DNA from: a virus
Length of the DNA stretch: 25,425 bases
Direction: 5' to 3' (one strand)
IMG/VR virus record: IMGVR_UViG_3300048837_001465
Span: 1-25,425 of that record
The notes below the pieces were generated by a model. It was not told the DNA's origin. It saw only the letters and a program-made list of their open reading frames with translations, and ran no database searches. The translations under genes and the position numbers were made by a program. Shown here piece after piece: positions 1 through 8,885 of this stretch. How positions within the stretch are numbered: position 1 is the stretch's first letter; each line of letters starts with the position of its first letter.

Positions 1-1723
1 CCTGGGCGCTTCTCAGGTTGTTTTCAAAGGTGTCTGACTGGATATTATAAAGGAAATCATCAAAGGTGTTTGATTCGTCTGCAATAAGCTGGCGGCGGGA
101 CGTGGCCGGTGCATTTGCTTCGGCCTGTACCTTCCTGTCTTCCCATTCTTTGCGAAGTGATTCTATATCAGGCTGGATCGGTGCCATGGCTGGATATTCA
201 TTGATTTCCGCCTGGGCCTGGTTCAAATTCTGCTCAAACTCTCCAATTTTCTGATCCCTGAACCCTTCCTGGAACTGCTCAAATTGATCTGATTCTGGCC
301 CTATTATATTCTGCTGAGATTGTTGTGCAGGGTCTGTTGTCTTTGTTTTGTTTTGCTGCTGCGAAGCAATCTCTTTATCAACATTGGCAAGCTCGATGAG
401 GTATTGTTCCCGTAATTCTTTTTGACGAGGAGTCAAAGACCTAAATAGGGAAAGGTTGTTTATTCTCTTCGTCAACTTATCACGGTATTCAAGAGACATT
501 CCCTCTCCGACTTTGCCTCTCATAGCGCTAAGTACATCTTCACCGTTTGTAGCATATGTAACAAAATCAGTGTTTAACTCAATAGGTTTGCCTTCTTCGA
601 TTCTGTCCATAGCCATTGCTGACCATGCCTCAGCGTTATTTGATATGCCTGTATCATCTCCTTTCTTCTCATGCGCCAGGATACCCTTCTCAATAGCTTC
701 TACTGCTTTCAGTCTTGCTTTCGGATCATCAAGATTATTGATCTGATTTTTTAGGTTGCGCTTATTTACCATAGTAAGGCCCTGTGACCCGAGACCAAAG
801 CCCAGACTCATTACCATAGCAGGGACAATCGCCTCAACCATTGCCTCCCTCCATGCTCCTTCATCTTGCAGCCCTAACCCTGTTTCTACCTGGTAGCCCA
901 ACGCTTCTTGAAGCATTTCGGTTGGTATTTCATTCAGGAAAGTGTCTGTTGCGAGCTTCTTACCCCATGTTGAGAGCGGTGTTTCGATCAACTCTTTTAA
1001 TGATTGTTTAAGCGGCTGAGTGATAAATTTGTCAACACCAAAAATTTTAAGCCCAATCAATGACCCGGCTGTTTCAATCCCGCCTTCTATAAGAGCTTGT
1101 TTAAACGCTGCCTTCTCTGCTTCAGGCTTTTCAATGCCCTGATCAATATATTCTTGCCGCTTCTCTCCATATACACCAAATCCGAACAATCCAAGTGTGC
1201 CAATACCAGCCCCTACCAATGCACCAACTGGACCAAAGACAGAACCAGCCGAACCACCGGCCAAGACCGGAGCAATGGACGGGACTGATGACCTGACACC
1301 ACCTTTCCAACCCCTGGACAATAATCCTTCACCGGCAGCCTCGGACTGATCCTGCTTCATGATACCCAAATTCTTTTCGGCATAATCGGTCACGTCAATC
1401 ATCTTCTGCCCGGCTTTTTCAAGGATATCAATCCCGCCGTCCGGATCAATGGTTTTCAAGGCGTACCCGCCCATGCGGGTTAGATCACCGGCACCCCTGG
1501 CAAGATTTGACGCCACATCGCCTACAAAACCTCTGTCAGTAACAACCCCAGAAGGAGAGTCAACCTTGCCTGGCTCATATTGTTCTTTCCCTTCAAATAA
1601 ATCCTGATACCCTGGTGAATTATTCCAAGCAAGTTCATGCTGCTTTTTCACTTCTTCCGGGTCATACTGTTTGAATTTATCGAGAATCCCGCTGTCTATT
1701 TCGTCTTGTGTGAGGTATGGCAT
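1..1723 (-). CDS. Large virion (internal virion / ejection-like) protein, N-terminal 574 residues, truncated by window edge
   Basis: An open frame runs from an ATG at 1723 to the window edge with no stop, so at least 574 residues are encoded and the C-terminus is missing. The protein begins MPYLTQDEIDSGILDKF. Residues ~147-185 form a Gly/Ala-rich hydrophobic stretch (VLAGGSAGSVFGPVGALVG) that could insert in a membrane. The rest is charged and mostly helical, with Gln/Lys-rich stretches late in the visible part. Large proteins of this build at the end of a short-tailed phage structural operon are often internal virion or DNA-ejection proteins, or polyvalent proteins with several enzyme domains further downstream. 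No enzyme motif is visible in the portion present. The placement rests on position and composition, not on a recognised domain. It follows the 342-aa gene after a ~108-base gap. Confidence 0.6.
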   Translation of the reverse strand, partial: MPYLTQDEIDSGILDKFKQYDPEEVKKQHELAWNNSPGYQDLFEGKEQYEPGKVDSPSGVVTDRGFVGDVASNLARGAGDLTRMGGYALKTIDPDGGIDILEKAGQKMIDVTDYAEKNLGIMKQDQSEAAGEGLLSRGWKGGVRSSVPSIAPVLAGGSAGSVFGPVGALVGAGIGTLGLFGFGVYGEKRQEYIDQGIEKPEAEKAAFKQALIEGGIETAGSLIGLKIFGVDKFITQPLKQSLKELIETPLSTWGKKLATDTFLNEIPTEMLQEALGYQVETGLGLQDEGAWREAMVEAIVPAMVMSLGFGLGSQGLTMVNKRNLKNQINNLDDPKARLKAVEAIEKGILAHEKKGDDTGISNNAEAWSAMAMDRIEEGKPIELNTDFVTYATNGEDVLSAMRGKVGEGMSLEYRDKLTKRINNLSLFRSLTPRQKELREQYLIELANVDKEIASQQQNKTKTTDPAQQSQQNIIGPESDQFEQFQEGFRDQKIGEFEQNLNQAQAEINEYPAMAPIQPDIESLRKEWEDRKVQAEANAPATSRRQLIADESNTFDDFLYNIQSDTFENNLRSAQ

Positions 1724-1740
1724 TAAAAGGTTACCTTTTA
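1724..1740. promoter_or_regulatory. 8-bp dyad abutting the start of the large virion gene
   Basis: TAAAAGGT (1724-1731) and ACCTTTTA (1733-1740) form a perfect inverted repeat around a single base, ending next to the ATG at 1723. It contains the AAGG ribosome-binding sequence of the downstream gene. In RNA a 1-base loop is too tight for the full stem, so a partial hairpin or a protein-binding dyad would be the options. The function is inferred from position only. Confidence 0.35.
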
Positions 1741-1831
1741 TTCATAATATGCTGTATGGAGTTATTTGAGCTTAGCATGTTTTGTACCATAAATGGCTTA
1801 GTTTTGTTATGCTTTTTTTATTGAATCAAGT

Positions 1832-2860
1832 CTACTTTTTCCGGTAAGGATCGTCATATTCCTGTGTAGCCCACTTAGCTGCTGGCTTTATTCCACGCTC
1901 TATGATTATGTTCCCGGCCTTGTTTGACAAGTCCCATGCACCTGTAGCGGCTCGGTTGAATCCTGTTGCTATATTGTGGGCCTTATCAACGCCCAATGCG
2001 TGACCTATATTGCTGTGGATAAAAGATTCGCCGAATGGCCTTGGCATAGCATTTTCTGGGATATATGTCGGTATTTTACGCTTTTTTATGGGAGGAGTGG
2101 GCTGTCCTTTACTGTTCACAATAGGAGCAGCAGAATTATTATTCACTTGAGAAGGAACTCTGTTTCCAAGTTGATCATAACTTTCCACGGTACCATCTTC
2201 CCTTGTCACAGTATCATATCTCATTGAAGAGGCGTTCTCCGATGCGGCCCCGCCACCAGCCTGCGCCCTGGCCCAATCGCTCTGAGCCTCTGACAATTTC
2301 CCTCCTGTTGCCAGCGTGTGAGCTATTGAGACGCCCATGTCTTTATCTGTCAGGCCGGATGAACTTTCCCTGTATTTAAACCAATCCTGGGAAAGATTCG
2401 GTTTCGCACCATCACCTCCCCCAAGCATATCATCTTGACTGTCCAGCCCTCTTAATTTTGCAAACTGATCAAACTTATCTTTTTCTCTTTGCAGGTCGAA
2501 ATCACGATCTTTATTCTTCTGATCAAAGCCAAGGCTTGCATCGAACTGCCTTCCGCCTTCTCTAAGCTTGGCATTCCAGGTGTCCATGTCGCCTCTATTT
2601 ACTAAAGCCTGTTTCTTTAAGTCACCACTGGTCGCGACTTTCTGAACATCAAGCCGACCGACCTGTTCTCTATCAACGAGTGCCAGCTTTCTTTTATTCT
2701 CAGCATCAGCCATGCGATTAACAGTATCTTCTTCCATAGACATTCGATACCTATTCGCTGGATTCGTAGGATCGTTATATACCCTCTTGCTCCATTCATC
2801 GCTTCTAAGCTTCCTATCATTTTCCTTGCTTCTACGTATTATTTCATCTGCCATACCCAT
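1832..2860 (-). CDS. Hypothetical helical virion protein, 342 aa
   Basis: The ATG at 2860 sits behind a near-perfect ribosome-binding site (AGGAGGTGATAAT then ATG), so the start is secure and expression should be strong. Residues ~1-145 are very rich in Lys, Arg, Asp, Glu and Gln (SKENDRKLRSDEWSKRV, RDFDLQREKDKFDQFAKL) and should be largely helical. The middle is Ser/Gly-rich and low in complexity, and a short basic Pro-containing linker (PPIKKRKIPTYIPENAMP) precedes a helical C-terminus. No catalytic motif or membrane segment is seen. It lies between a long coiled-coil protein and a large virion protein, so a structural or ejected-protein role is likely. The exact function is unknown. Confidence 0.72.
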   Translation of the reverse strand: MGMADEIIRRSKENDRKLRSDEWSKRVYNDPTNPANRYRMSMEEDTVNRMADAENKRKLALVDREQVGRLDVQKVATSGDLKKQALVNRGDMDTWNAKLREGGRQFDASLGFDQKNKDRDFDLQREKDKFDQFAKLRGLDSQDDMLGGGDGAKPNLSQDWFKYRESSSGLTDKDMGVSIAHTLATGGKLSEAQSDWARAQAGGGAASENASSMRYDTVTREDGTVESYDQLGNRVPSQVNNNSAAPIVNSKGQPTPPIKKRKIPTYIPENAMPRPFGESFIHSNIGHALGVDKAHNIATGFNRAATGAWDLSNKAGNIIIERGIKPAAKWATQEYDDPYRKK

Positions 2861-2878
2861 ATTATCACCTCCTAATAT

Positions 2879-4747
2879 TTATAATTTCTTTTCTTCATAA
2901 TAGTGGTTTTCAGTCACTGAAGAAGACTCGTCATTGGAAGAACTGTAACCCATCGTAGCAGAGGCGTTAACAGCATTCATGGCACTCGCTGCAAGCTGTG
3001 CATGGGCGTTCATTATTCCCTCTGTTCCTTTGACCTGCAATTCTTTGAGCGCCACGTAACCGGTTTTTACGGCTTCTATGATTGCAACCCCTTTTGAAAC
3101 ATCAAGTCTTGCCTTCTCTATAGTCGCATTAACTTCTGCGATCTGGGTGGAGTAATGCATTTCTTGGGCTCTGATTTCTGCGGTATAAGCTGTCGCCTCT
3201 GATTCAAAAGCTCTGATTTGGATATCAGACGTCTGCGTCTCAGTTAAAAGCTCAGCCTTGTAACCATCAATTTTTGCGAGATATTCATCAATCTTTTGCT
3301 GGTTTGTTTGAAGCACATTGGCTGCAATGCTCTTTTGAATTTCGATTTCTGCTTTTTTGGCTTCTACTTTAGTTTGATAGGCCCTTACTCTTTCTCCATA
3401 AGCCTCGGCTCTATGCCTCTCACTCTCAACTTGAGTTCCATAAATATCAGCTTTTATTTTTTCAGCTTCAAGCCTGGCAACATAGACTTCCGTCTGCGCT
3501 TTGAATAAATCAATTTTTAATTGTTGAATCTCAACCTTTACTTTTGTTGATTCCATTTCAGTCGCATACAAACTGATCAGGGTGTCAAGAGCCTTAACTT
3601 CTGTGGCATAAATATTAACAAGTGTTTGCTGAACGTCCGCACTAACTCTTACGCCTTCAATTTGAGCTTTATAAATTTCAACAACGGCCAATTCTGATCT
3701 GATCTTCGTCTCAAACACAGAGGCTTCTGTCTGATATTGTTCTAATTTTAATTTTTCCTTAGCAACCAAAGCATTAAAAACTTCGATGGCTTGCAAGGCC
3801 ACTGATTTTGCGGCTTCGAACAATCTGTCTTGTTGTCGCTGGAAAAAATCCATCAGGGATGATTCGATCTGTCTAGCCTGATCTACTGTGAATTGTGTAT
3901 TTTTTTGCGCCAACTCGGCCTGATTGATGATTATTTCTCTATTGAGCTGATCATTTTTTCTGGATATTTCATTGCTTACCTCTAATAACATTGCCGCAAA
4001 AGCCCCGGATGGTAAATGCATCCCTGTGGCCGAAAACTGGTTTTCAACTTCCCTATAAAGGCGTTCGTTTTCTACTCTTTGACGTTCTGTACCACGGGTA
4101 TAAATATCAGCCTCTATTTCAACAGAAAGACCTGTACCGCCATTTTCAATATCGGCTAATATTTTGGTGAATAATGCAACTCTGATATCAGAATTATACG
4201 CACCTTCATAATATTGAAAATTTGTTGGTGTGGAGATGGTCTCAAGTGGAGACAATACAGCGTCAAAAACCGGTAAAGTAATATTAGGGGGATTGGGAAT
4301 TGCGATATCTGTTAATTGCGGTGCGACCGGGAACACCATTTCCGGCTTATCCGGTATTTCAACGGACTCAATATTTGTATTATCTGTCGGGGCGTTTTCA
4401 ATAGAAAACACCGGAGCAGAATATTTGATTTCAGTAAAAGAAACATCTTCGCTTGGGACATCAACAGATATTCCTGGAACAATTGCTAAAACAGGACTGC
4501 TTGGGAATATGTTATCAAATGCAGGAAAAGATTCTAAAGCCGCAGAAAATTTAGGCCTTGCATTATAATCAATAGGCGTTATTTCCGGGGTTTCAATATT
4601 TTCAAGGTCCTCAATACTCGGAACCTCTAATGCCTGCAAAAGGGTTTCAAGTTGGTCCGAATAATTCTTTGCTTCTGCAATTGCATCTTGAGCATATGAT
4701 TCAGCCGAATCAAATCGGCCTGAAACCAATTCGTAAGCATATGTCAT
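2879..4747 (-). CDS. Long coiled-coil tail/virion protein, 622 aa
   Basis: The ATG at 4747 overlaps the upstream stop in a TAATG junction. Residues ~45-180 form an extended Pro-rich region with repeated short units such as IPNPPNITLPV. Residues ~215-555 are almost pure alpha-helix. Within that, F310, F324, Y338, F345, Y359, Y380, Y394, F415, Y422, Y436, Y450 and Y457 are all separated by exact multiples of seven, a continuous heptad register over about 147 residues. A later aromatic set (Y489, Y496, F514, Y521, Y532) is offset by four or eleven residues, as coiled-coil stutters produce. The C-terminus is Ala/Ser-rich and ends EEKKL. The build fits an elongated oligomeric fibre or internal virion rod. 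No specific family is recognised. The neighbours are tail-like proteins on both sides. Confidence 0.72.
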   Translation of the reverse strand: MTYAYELVSGRFDSAESYAQDAIAEAKNYSDQLETLLQALEVPSIEDLENIETPEITPIDYNARPKFSAALESFPAFDNIFPSSPVLAIVPGISVDVPSEDVSFTEIKYSAPVFSIENAPTDNTNIESVEIPDKPEMVFPVAPQLTDIAIPNPPNITLPVFDAVLSPLETISTPTNFQYYEGAYNSDIRVALFTKILADIENGGTGLSVEIEADIYTRGTERQRVENERLYREVENQFSATGMHLPSGAFAAMLLEVSNEISRKNDQLNREIIINQAELAQKNTQFTVDQARQIESSLMDFFQRQQDRLFEAAKSVALQAIEVFNALVAKEKLKLEQYQTEASVFETKIRSELAVVEIYKAQIEGVRVSADVQQTLVNIYATEVKALDTLISLYATEMESTKVKVEIQQLKIDLFKAQTEVYVARLEAEKIKADIYGTQVESERHRAEAYGERVRAYQTKVEAKKAEIEIQKSIAANVLQTNQQKIDEYLAKIDGYKAELLTETQTSDIQIRAFESEATAYTAEIRAQEMHYSTQIAEVNATIEKARLDVSKGVAIIEAVKTGYVALKELQVKGTEGIMNAHAQLAASAMNAVNASATMGYSSSNDESSSVTENHYYEEKKL

Positions 4748-6825
4748 TATGATAAATCCTTATTCTTGGAATCTATTTTTTGTGTTGCATAAACTTTTAA
4801 AAAATCATTTGGCATGTCAGGCTTTAATGTAAAATTTTCATTTAAATAAACATTTAAATTGGTTGTGTCAAATGCCCCAAAACCTCCCCAAGCGCCAGGT
4901 TTTCCACCAAAGACGTTACAAAAATAAGTAATATTATCTTCACCTAAAATTCCCACTATACCAGTTTCTGTAAAATGCTCGAATAAAATATTAGCTCTAT
5001 GCCGAGGAGAATCCATCCAACCTTGTACCACATCTTCCAATGAATATATATTCATAGTACTCACTGCATTATTTTCACTTACATAACAATATGGAATAGG
5101 CCTATTTATAAAGTATCCTGCATCTTTAGCTCTGTCATAATCAATAGATCCATCAGATCCTATATGACCACTAAATTTATTTAAAGCCATATCTTTTGCA
5201 TGTCTAAGAGCTGATTTTTGTAAAATATGATTTGGAATCAATGGAGATAAGCTTCTGTTTGTTCTTTCTAAATTAATTAAATCAAGAAGCTCTTCGTATA
5301 CAGATTCATCAGAATTTAATCTATATTGAATATTAACTCCTACTTGAAATTTAGATGTTCCACTGACATAAGGATTTATACAAAAAGCATCAAAAGCAAT
5401 AATTGCTTTAACTTCAGTATTATCAAATTCATCTGTTTTAGTATAAGAATTTCCAACTCCTATAGTTGACCAAGTATCTGTTCTATTATGAGATAAAGAA
5501 TATTCATTTTCTATTTCACCATAATGATTTTCCCATAATGCCGGTTGCGACCAATCACCATGAATAAATGAATCATATAAATTAATTGTAACAGCTTTCA
5601 TTTGAGCTGAGAAAGGAATATCATCTGTAAAATCTGGACCAAATAATGGGTTGTAAAATAATGCTTCTCTGGTTATATAAGGCAATCCTATTGGCCATGA
5701 ATACCCAGAAGAATTTTCAAACTCTGTTTGCCAAAATTCAATTTTGCAACTTTCAACTTTACTAAAAACATAAGAAGATAGTTTTTCAGTATATTCAGGT
5801 AATTCAATATATTTAAAATTAAATACAGGTTCAATGGAAGGAATATAATTTGCTCCAATATCGTTATCTTCAAAAGCAGCTTGAGTTAAATTACCCCCAG
5901 GAGAATCATAAACATTTCCAACAGATGCTCCGGATATATGTACATTCAATATATTAGAAGCATATCCTTCTGGAGAATCAATAATTGTAACTGTCCAAGT
6001 TTCAGTAATTGAACCTAAAATATCACCAAAAAACTTAGTTTGATCCAAAGCCCCAGAACCATGTTTAGAAATATTTTTTATTTCCGAAGATCCTTTTACA
6101 GTATCAAATGTAAAATAATCTCCAATTTCCCAATCATCACTAATTGAATATAAAGCATTTGGTGCTAATCGAAAATATACACCCATATAATCTATAAGAT
6201 CATCTTCTGAAGATATTATATCATCAATATTCCAAGTGTTTAAATCTTCATTATAAGGAGCAATAGTATTATAATTTTTATTATCAATTACTATCCATGG
6301 GATACCAATAAAAGTATCAGGAATATTTCCATCTTGATCTACTATTTGATATACTTCAGGTCCTGATAAGTTTTCTTCCCAAGATGAAGTATAAGTTAAT
6401 TCAACTGAAGGATGATAGTTTTCAGAAATTAAAAATTCAGAAAGCTCACTAAAGGTTTGTTTTTCTCCAATTATAATATCATTAATAATATCCCAAGCAA
6501 TAGCTTCAGAGCCATCAGCTAAAGATATTATTACGATCAATTCAGATTCATCAATAAAATCTTTAATACTAACAGCTAATGGTTGAGCATAAATTTTACA
6601 TATTTGATTATTAAAAAACTTATTGCATTCAATAAATATTCCATTGCCAAGATTAACTCGTCTGATACCTTGTTGAAGATTTTGAAAACTCATTTCCTGT
6701 TTTAAGATTTCCATTTGGCTGTTCGCAGGCCCAATAAAATTCTTGGCTCTTTTAGTATCGCCGCCACATAAAATTTTATTCGGATTAATTCTTATCAAAG
6801 CTGTGGCTCCAATGGTAATAAGCAA
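4747..6825 (-). CDS. Tail-associated protein with C-terminal CAP/SCP (YkwD-like) domain, 692 aa
   Basis: Residues ~510-641 match the bacterial CAP/SCP fold: an opening helix LINLERTNRSLSPL, a conserved SGHIGSDG with H554, SEN with E584, and the hallmark GWMDSPRHRANIL with H609, followed by TGIVGI and YFCNVFGG. These His and Glu positions correspond to the metal-binding cluster of CAP proteins. The first ~500 residues are beta-rich, acidic and unrecognised, as expected of a tail or adhesin body. The frame opens directly after the upstream TGA, so the first possible start is TTG at 6825; ATG codons at residues 38 and 45 are alternatives with no better ribosome-binding site. The gene is strikingly AT-rich (one sampled 60-base line is 28% GC). 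The CAP call is strong. The role, perhaps contact with cell wall, lipid or a surface ligand, is inferred. Confidence 0.8.
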   Translation of the reverse strand: MLITIGATALIRINPNKILCGGDTKRAKNFIGPANSQMEILKQEMSFQNLQQGIRRVNLGNGIFIECNKFFNNQICKIYAQPLAVSIKDFIDESELIVIISLADGSEAIAWDIINDIIIGEKQTFSELSEFLISENYHPSVELTYTSSWEENLSGPEVYQIVDQDGNIPDTFIGIPWIVIDNKNYNTIAPYNEDLNTWNIDDIISSEDDLIDYMGVYFRLAPNALYSISDDWEIGDYFTFDTVKGSSEIKNISKHGSGALDQTKFFGDILGSITETWTVTIIDSPEGYASNILNVHISGASVGNVYDSPGGNLTQAAFEDNDIGANYIPSIEPVFNFKYIELPEYTEKLSSYVFSKVESCKIEFWQTEFENSSGYSWPIGLPYITREALFYNPLFGPDFTDDIPFSAQMKAVTINLYDSFIHGDWSQPALWENHYGEIENEYSLSHNRTDTWSTIGVGNSYTKTDEFDNTEVKAIIAFDAFCINPYVSGTSKFQVGVNIQYRLNSDESVYEELLDLINLERTNRSLSPLIPNHILQKSALRHAKDMALNKFSGHIGSDGSIDYDRAKDAGYFINRPIPYCYVSENNAVSTMNIYSLEDVVQGWMDSPRHRANILFEHFTETGIVGILGEDNITYFCNVFGGKPGAWGGFGAFDTTNLNVYLNENFTLKPDMPNDFLKVYATQKIDSKNKDLS

Positions 6826-7959
6826 TCATCTTATTTTTCCCCTGACATGTCTGAGAATACCTTCATCTACGGAACCGGATTCCATAGAAAGCTTTAATGA
6901 CTCTATTTCAAGATTCATGGTACCAGGGTCTGATTTACTTCCGAATATGCGAGATTTTAACATCGGTAAGTTACCGGTTACGTCCGCCACTTCGCCGGTA
7001 TACCCTGTGGCTGTAAAATTTGGGGTCAATAATGAACCGATTATATTTGCTGTCTCCCCTGTAATAACGTCACAGGAAGCCTGTAATGAAGGGAAAACTA
7101 TTGAAACACTATTATTCCCACCATGTGTCGCGGATATGTATAAATCAGGACTTTGTATTTTGGCATCAAGCTCAGCGACAATTGGGGTTGAGGCTTGAAT
7201 ATCTAACTGTTCAATTACCGGCATATTCAGGTCAATGTATCCTCCTGATGTTGCCTCCAAGGAAAGTTTTGGCATACTTCCATTCAATGAGGCAATCTTT
7301 TCAGAGAACAATTCACCAGTTAAAGAAATTTCAGGAATTTCTGCTTCAATCAATCCTCCACTTTCTCCGCCCATTTCAAACCCAGGGAGAGACATAGACA
7401 TGAACGGTTGGGTAAGCACATCGCCTACAAGGATAATATCTTGAGTAGAGAAAATTAATTTAGGGGGTGCTGGTGTAATTCTTGTACCAAGAACAATATT
7501 AGCAAAAGCATATAAGTTCATTCCAGTTGGTAATGGATATATAATGTCCCCAGATCCTGCAAAAATTTCATTTGAACCGGAAATATTTAATATTGCAGAA
7601 TCATTTGATACAACAGTCTTATGGCCATACATCTGAATATTTGAGTCATTGAAAACAAGTCTGGCAGGAGAAACAAGAATAGCTGCCCCTCCTTTTGCTG
7701 CAACAGTCCATACGCCAGGCGTGATGCTTGTGCCTGGACCTAAAGCAAGAATCCCAAGATCATTAAAAATTACTTGTTTATGACTGGAGATAATTTCTAC
7801 ATTTGGTGAACTAAAAAGGATCTTTGTTGGAATAACTACAATAGATGAATGTCCATCTACAACTATATTAGGAGATGAAAAAGATATACTTGGAACCGGC
7901 ATTGCAGACGATTCGCCATAAACAATAATACTATTTACTTTCGCGGTATATGAAGCCAT
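6826..7959 (-). CDS. Beta-repeat tail protein, 377 aa
   Basis: The ATG at 7959 has an AGGA sequence upstream. The N-terminal half holds degenerate units around a h-x-F-S-S-P-N-h pattern (SISFSSPNIVVDG, KILFSSPNVEI, RLVFNDSNIQMYG, KLIFSTQDIILVG). The C-terminal half (~200-345) holds units of 17-24 residues that begin with Pro and alternate hydrophobic residues (EIPEISLTG, SMPKLSLEA, NMPVIEQLD, NLPMLKSRI). Such short beta units are common in phage fibre and appendage proteins. No enzymatic motif, signal peptide or membrane helix is present. The stop is immediately followed by the TTG of the CAP-domain gene, suggesting coupled translation and a joint role in the tail. No named family is recognised. 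Confidence 0.7.
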   Translation of the reverse strand: MASYTAKVNSIIVYGESSAMPVPSISFSSPNIVVDGHSSIVVIPTKILFSSPNVEIISSHKQVIFNDLGILALGPGTSITPGVWTVAAKGGAAILVSPARLVFNDSNIQMYGHKTVVSNDSAILNISGSNEIFAGSGDIIYPLPTGMNLYAFANIVLGTRITPAPPKLIFSTQDIILVGDVLTQPFMSMSLPGFEMGGESGGLIEAEIPEISLTGELFSEKIASLNGSMPKLSLEATSGGYIDLNMPVIEQLDIQASTPIVAELDAKIQSPDLYISATHGGNNSVSIVFPSLQASCDVITGETANIIGSLLTPNFTATGYTGEVADVTGNLPMLKSRIFGSKSDPGTMNLEIESLKLSMESGSVDEGILRHVRGKIR

Positions 7960-7970
7960 TTTTATTTATC

Positions 7971-8861
7971 CTACCATGGAATAAGCTTTAAATAGGATGA
8001 AAACATAATTGACACAACACCGCCACCGAGATATTCATCAAATTGACTTATATCTATAGTATGTTTTCCTTCCCCCAAAGCAATGAAATCATAAGGACTC
8101 CATTGATACCAACCAGATAAACCAGGATATTTTATAAGAGCAGGATCAGCTTCAAAATAACTCGAAGGTCTTAAATCAATCCACAAAGAAGCGTCTGTTC
8201 CAACCACCCAAAAACCATAAAAAGGAAGTTCATTTATTTCTAAATCATGAGATATAAACTCTGTATCTACTTCTAAAACAATATTAGTTGTTTCTGATAA
8301 AGGTTCATCTCCAAAATATTTGGCTGGCAAAATAGCAATTTGTCTTTCAGAAGCCATTGTGGATTCAGATAATGTAAATTCATATCCATTATCGAAAGAG
8401 ATATAAGTTTCTACTGGAATAGATTCTTCAATAGGCTCCCATATAAAGCGCCAATGATTTGATGTAGTTTGAATTTGCCAAGTGTCAGGATCAGATTCAA
8501 TCTCAGTTATAACAGCAGACGCGAAAGAGTCTTGAAAAATGATAACTGTATCTGGATCTGGTGTAAAAGATAATAAATTAAGATATCCAGGTACTTCAAC
8601 AGGAACTGAATTATGACATCCAACTTCAAGTTCAAAAATGCCATCAGTGACCGTGACTACAATATTTTGTTCTAAAAGTTCATCGGTGTTATTTTGAATA
8701 AATCCTGAAGAAGATTTTGCCCATCCACCAGGCTGAACAGCAATAGTTAAAGAGGCGGTACCAGATTTTTCCTCAGAGGCTACTTCAATAAGAAATATTT
8801 TATATTCAGCTTCAGTTAATTCTCCGAAGCCAAAATTAAATTGTAATGGAAATGCTGCCAT
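7971..8861 (-). CDS. Hypothetical tail-region protein, 296 aa, AT-rich gene
   Basis: Starts at ATG 8861 (MAAFPLQFNFGFGELTEAEYK) and ends 11 bases before the next gene. The product is acidic and predicted to be mainly beta, with many aromatic residues (YLNLLSFTPDPDTV, GLSGWYQWSPYDF, LPFYGFWVVGTDASLW). The composition resembles carbohydrate-contacting or fibre-associated domains, but no family is recognised. Codon choice is AT-rich, like the CAP-domain gene and unlike the head genes. Position between small structural proteins and the beta-repeat protein suggests a tail or host-contact role; that is inference. Confidence 0.65.
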   Translation of the reverse strand: MAAFPLQFNFGFGELTEAEYKIFLIEVASEEKSGTASLTIAVQPGGWAKSSSGFIQNNTDELLEQNIVVTVTDGIFELEVGCHNSVPVEVPGYLNLLSFTPDPDTVIIFQDSFASAVITEIESDPDTWQIQTTSNHWRFIWEPIEESIPVETYISFDNGYEFTLSESTMASERQIAILPAKYFGDEPLSETTNIVLEVDTEFISHDLEINELPFYGFWVVGTDASLWIDLRPSSYFEADPALIKYPGLSGWYQWSPYDFIALGEGKHTIDISQFDEYLGGGVVSIMFSSYLKLIPW

Positions 8862-8885
8862 GATACCACCTCAATAAGATTATAC

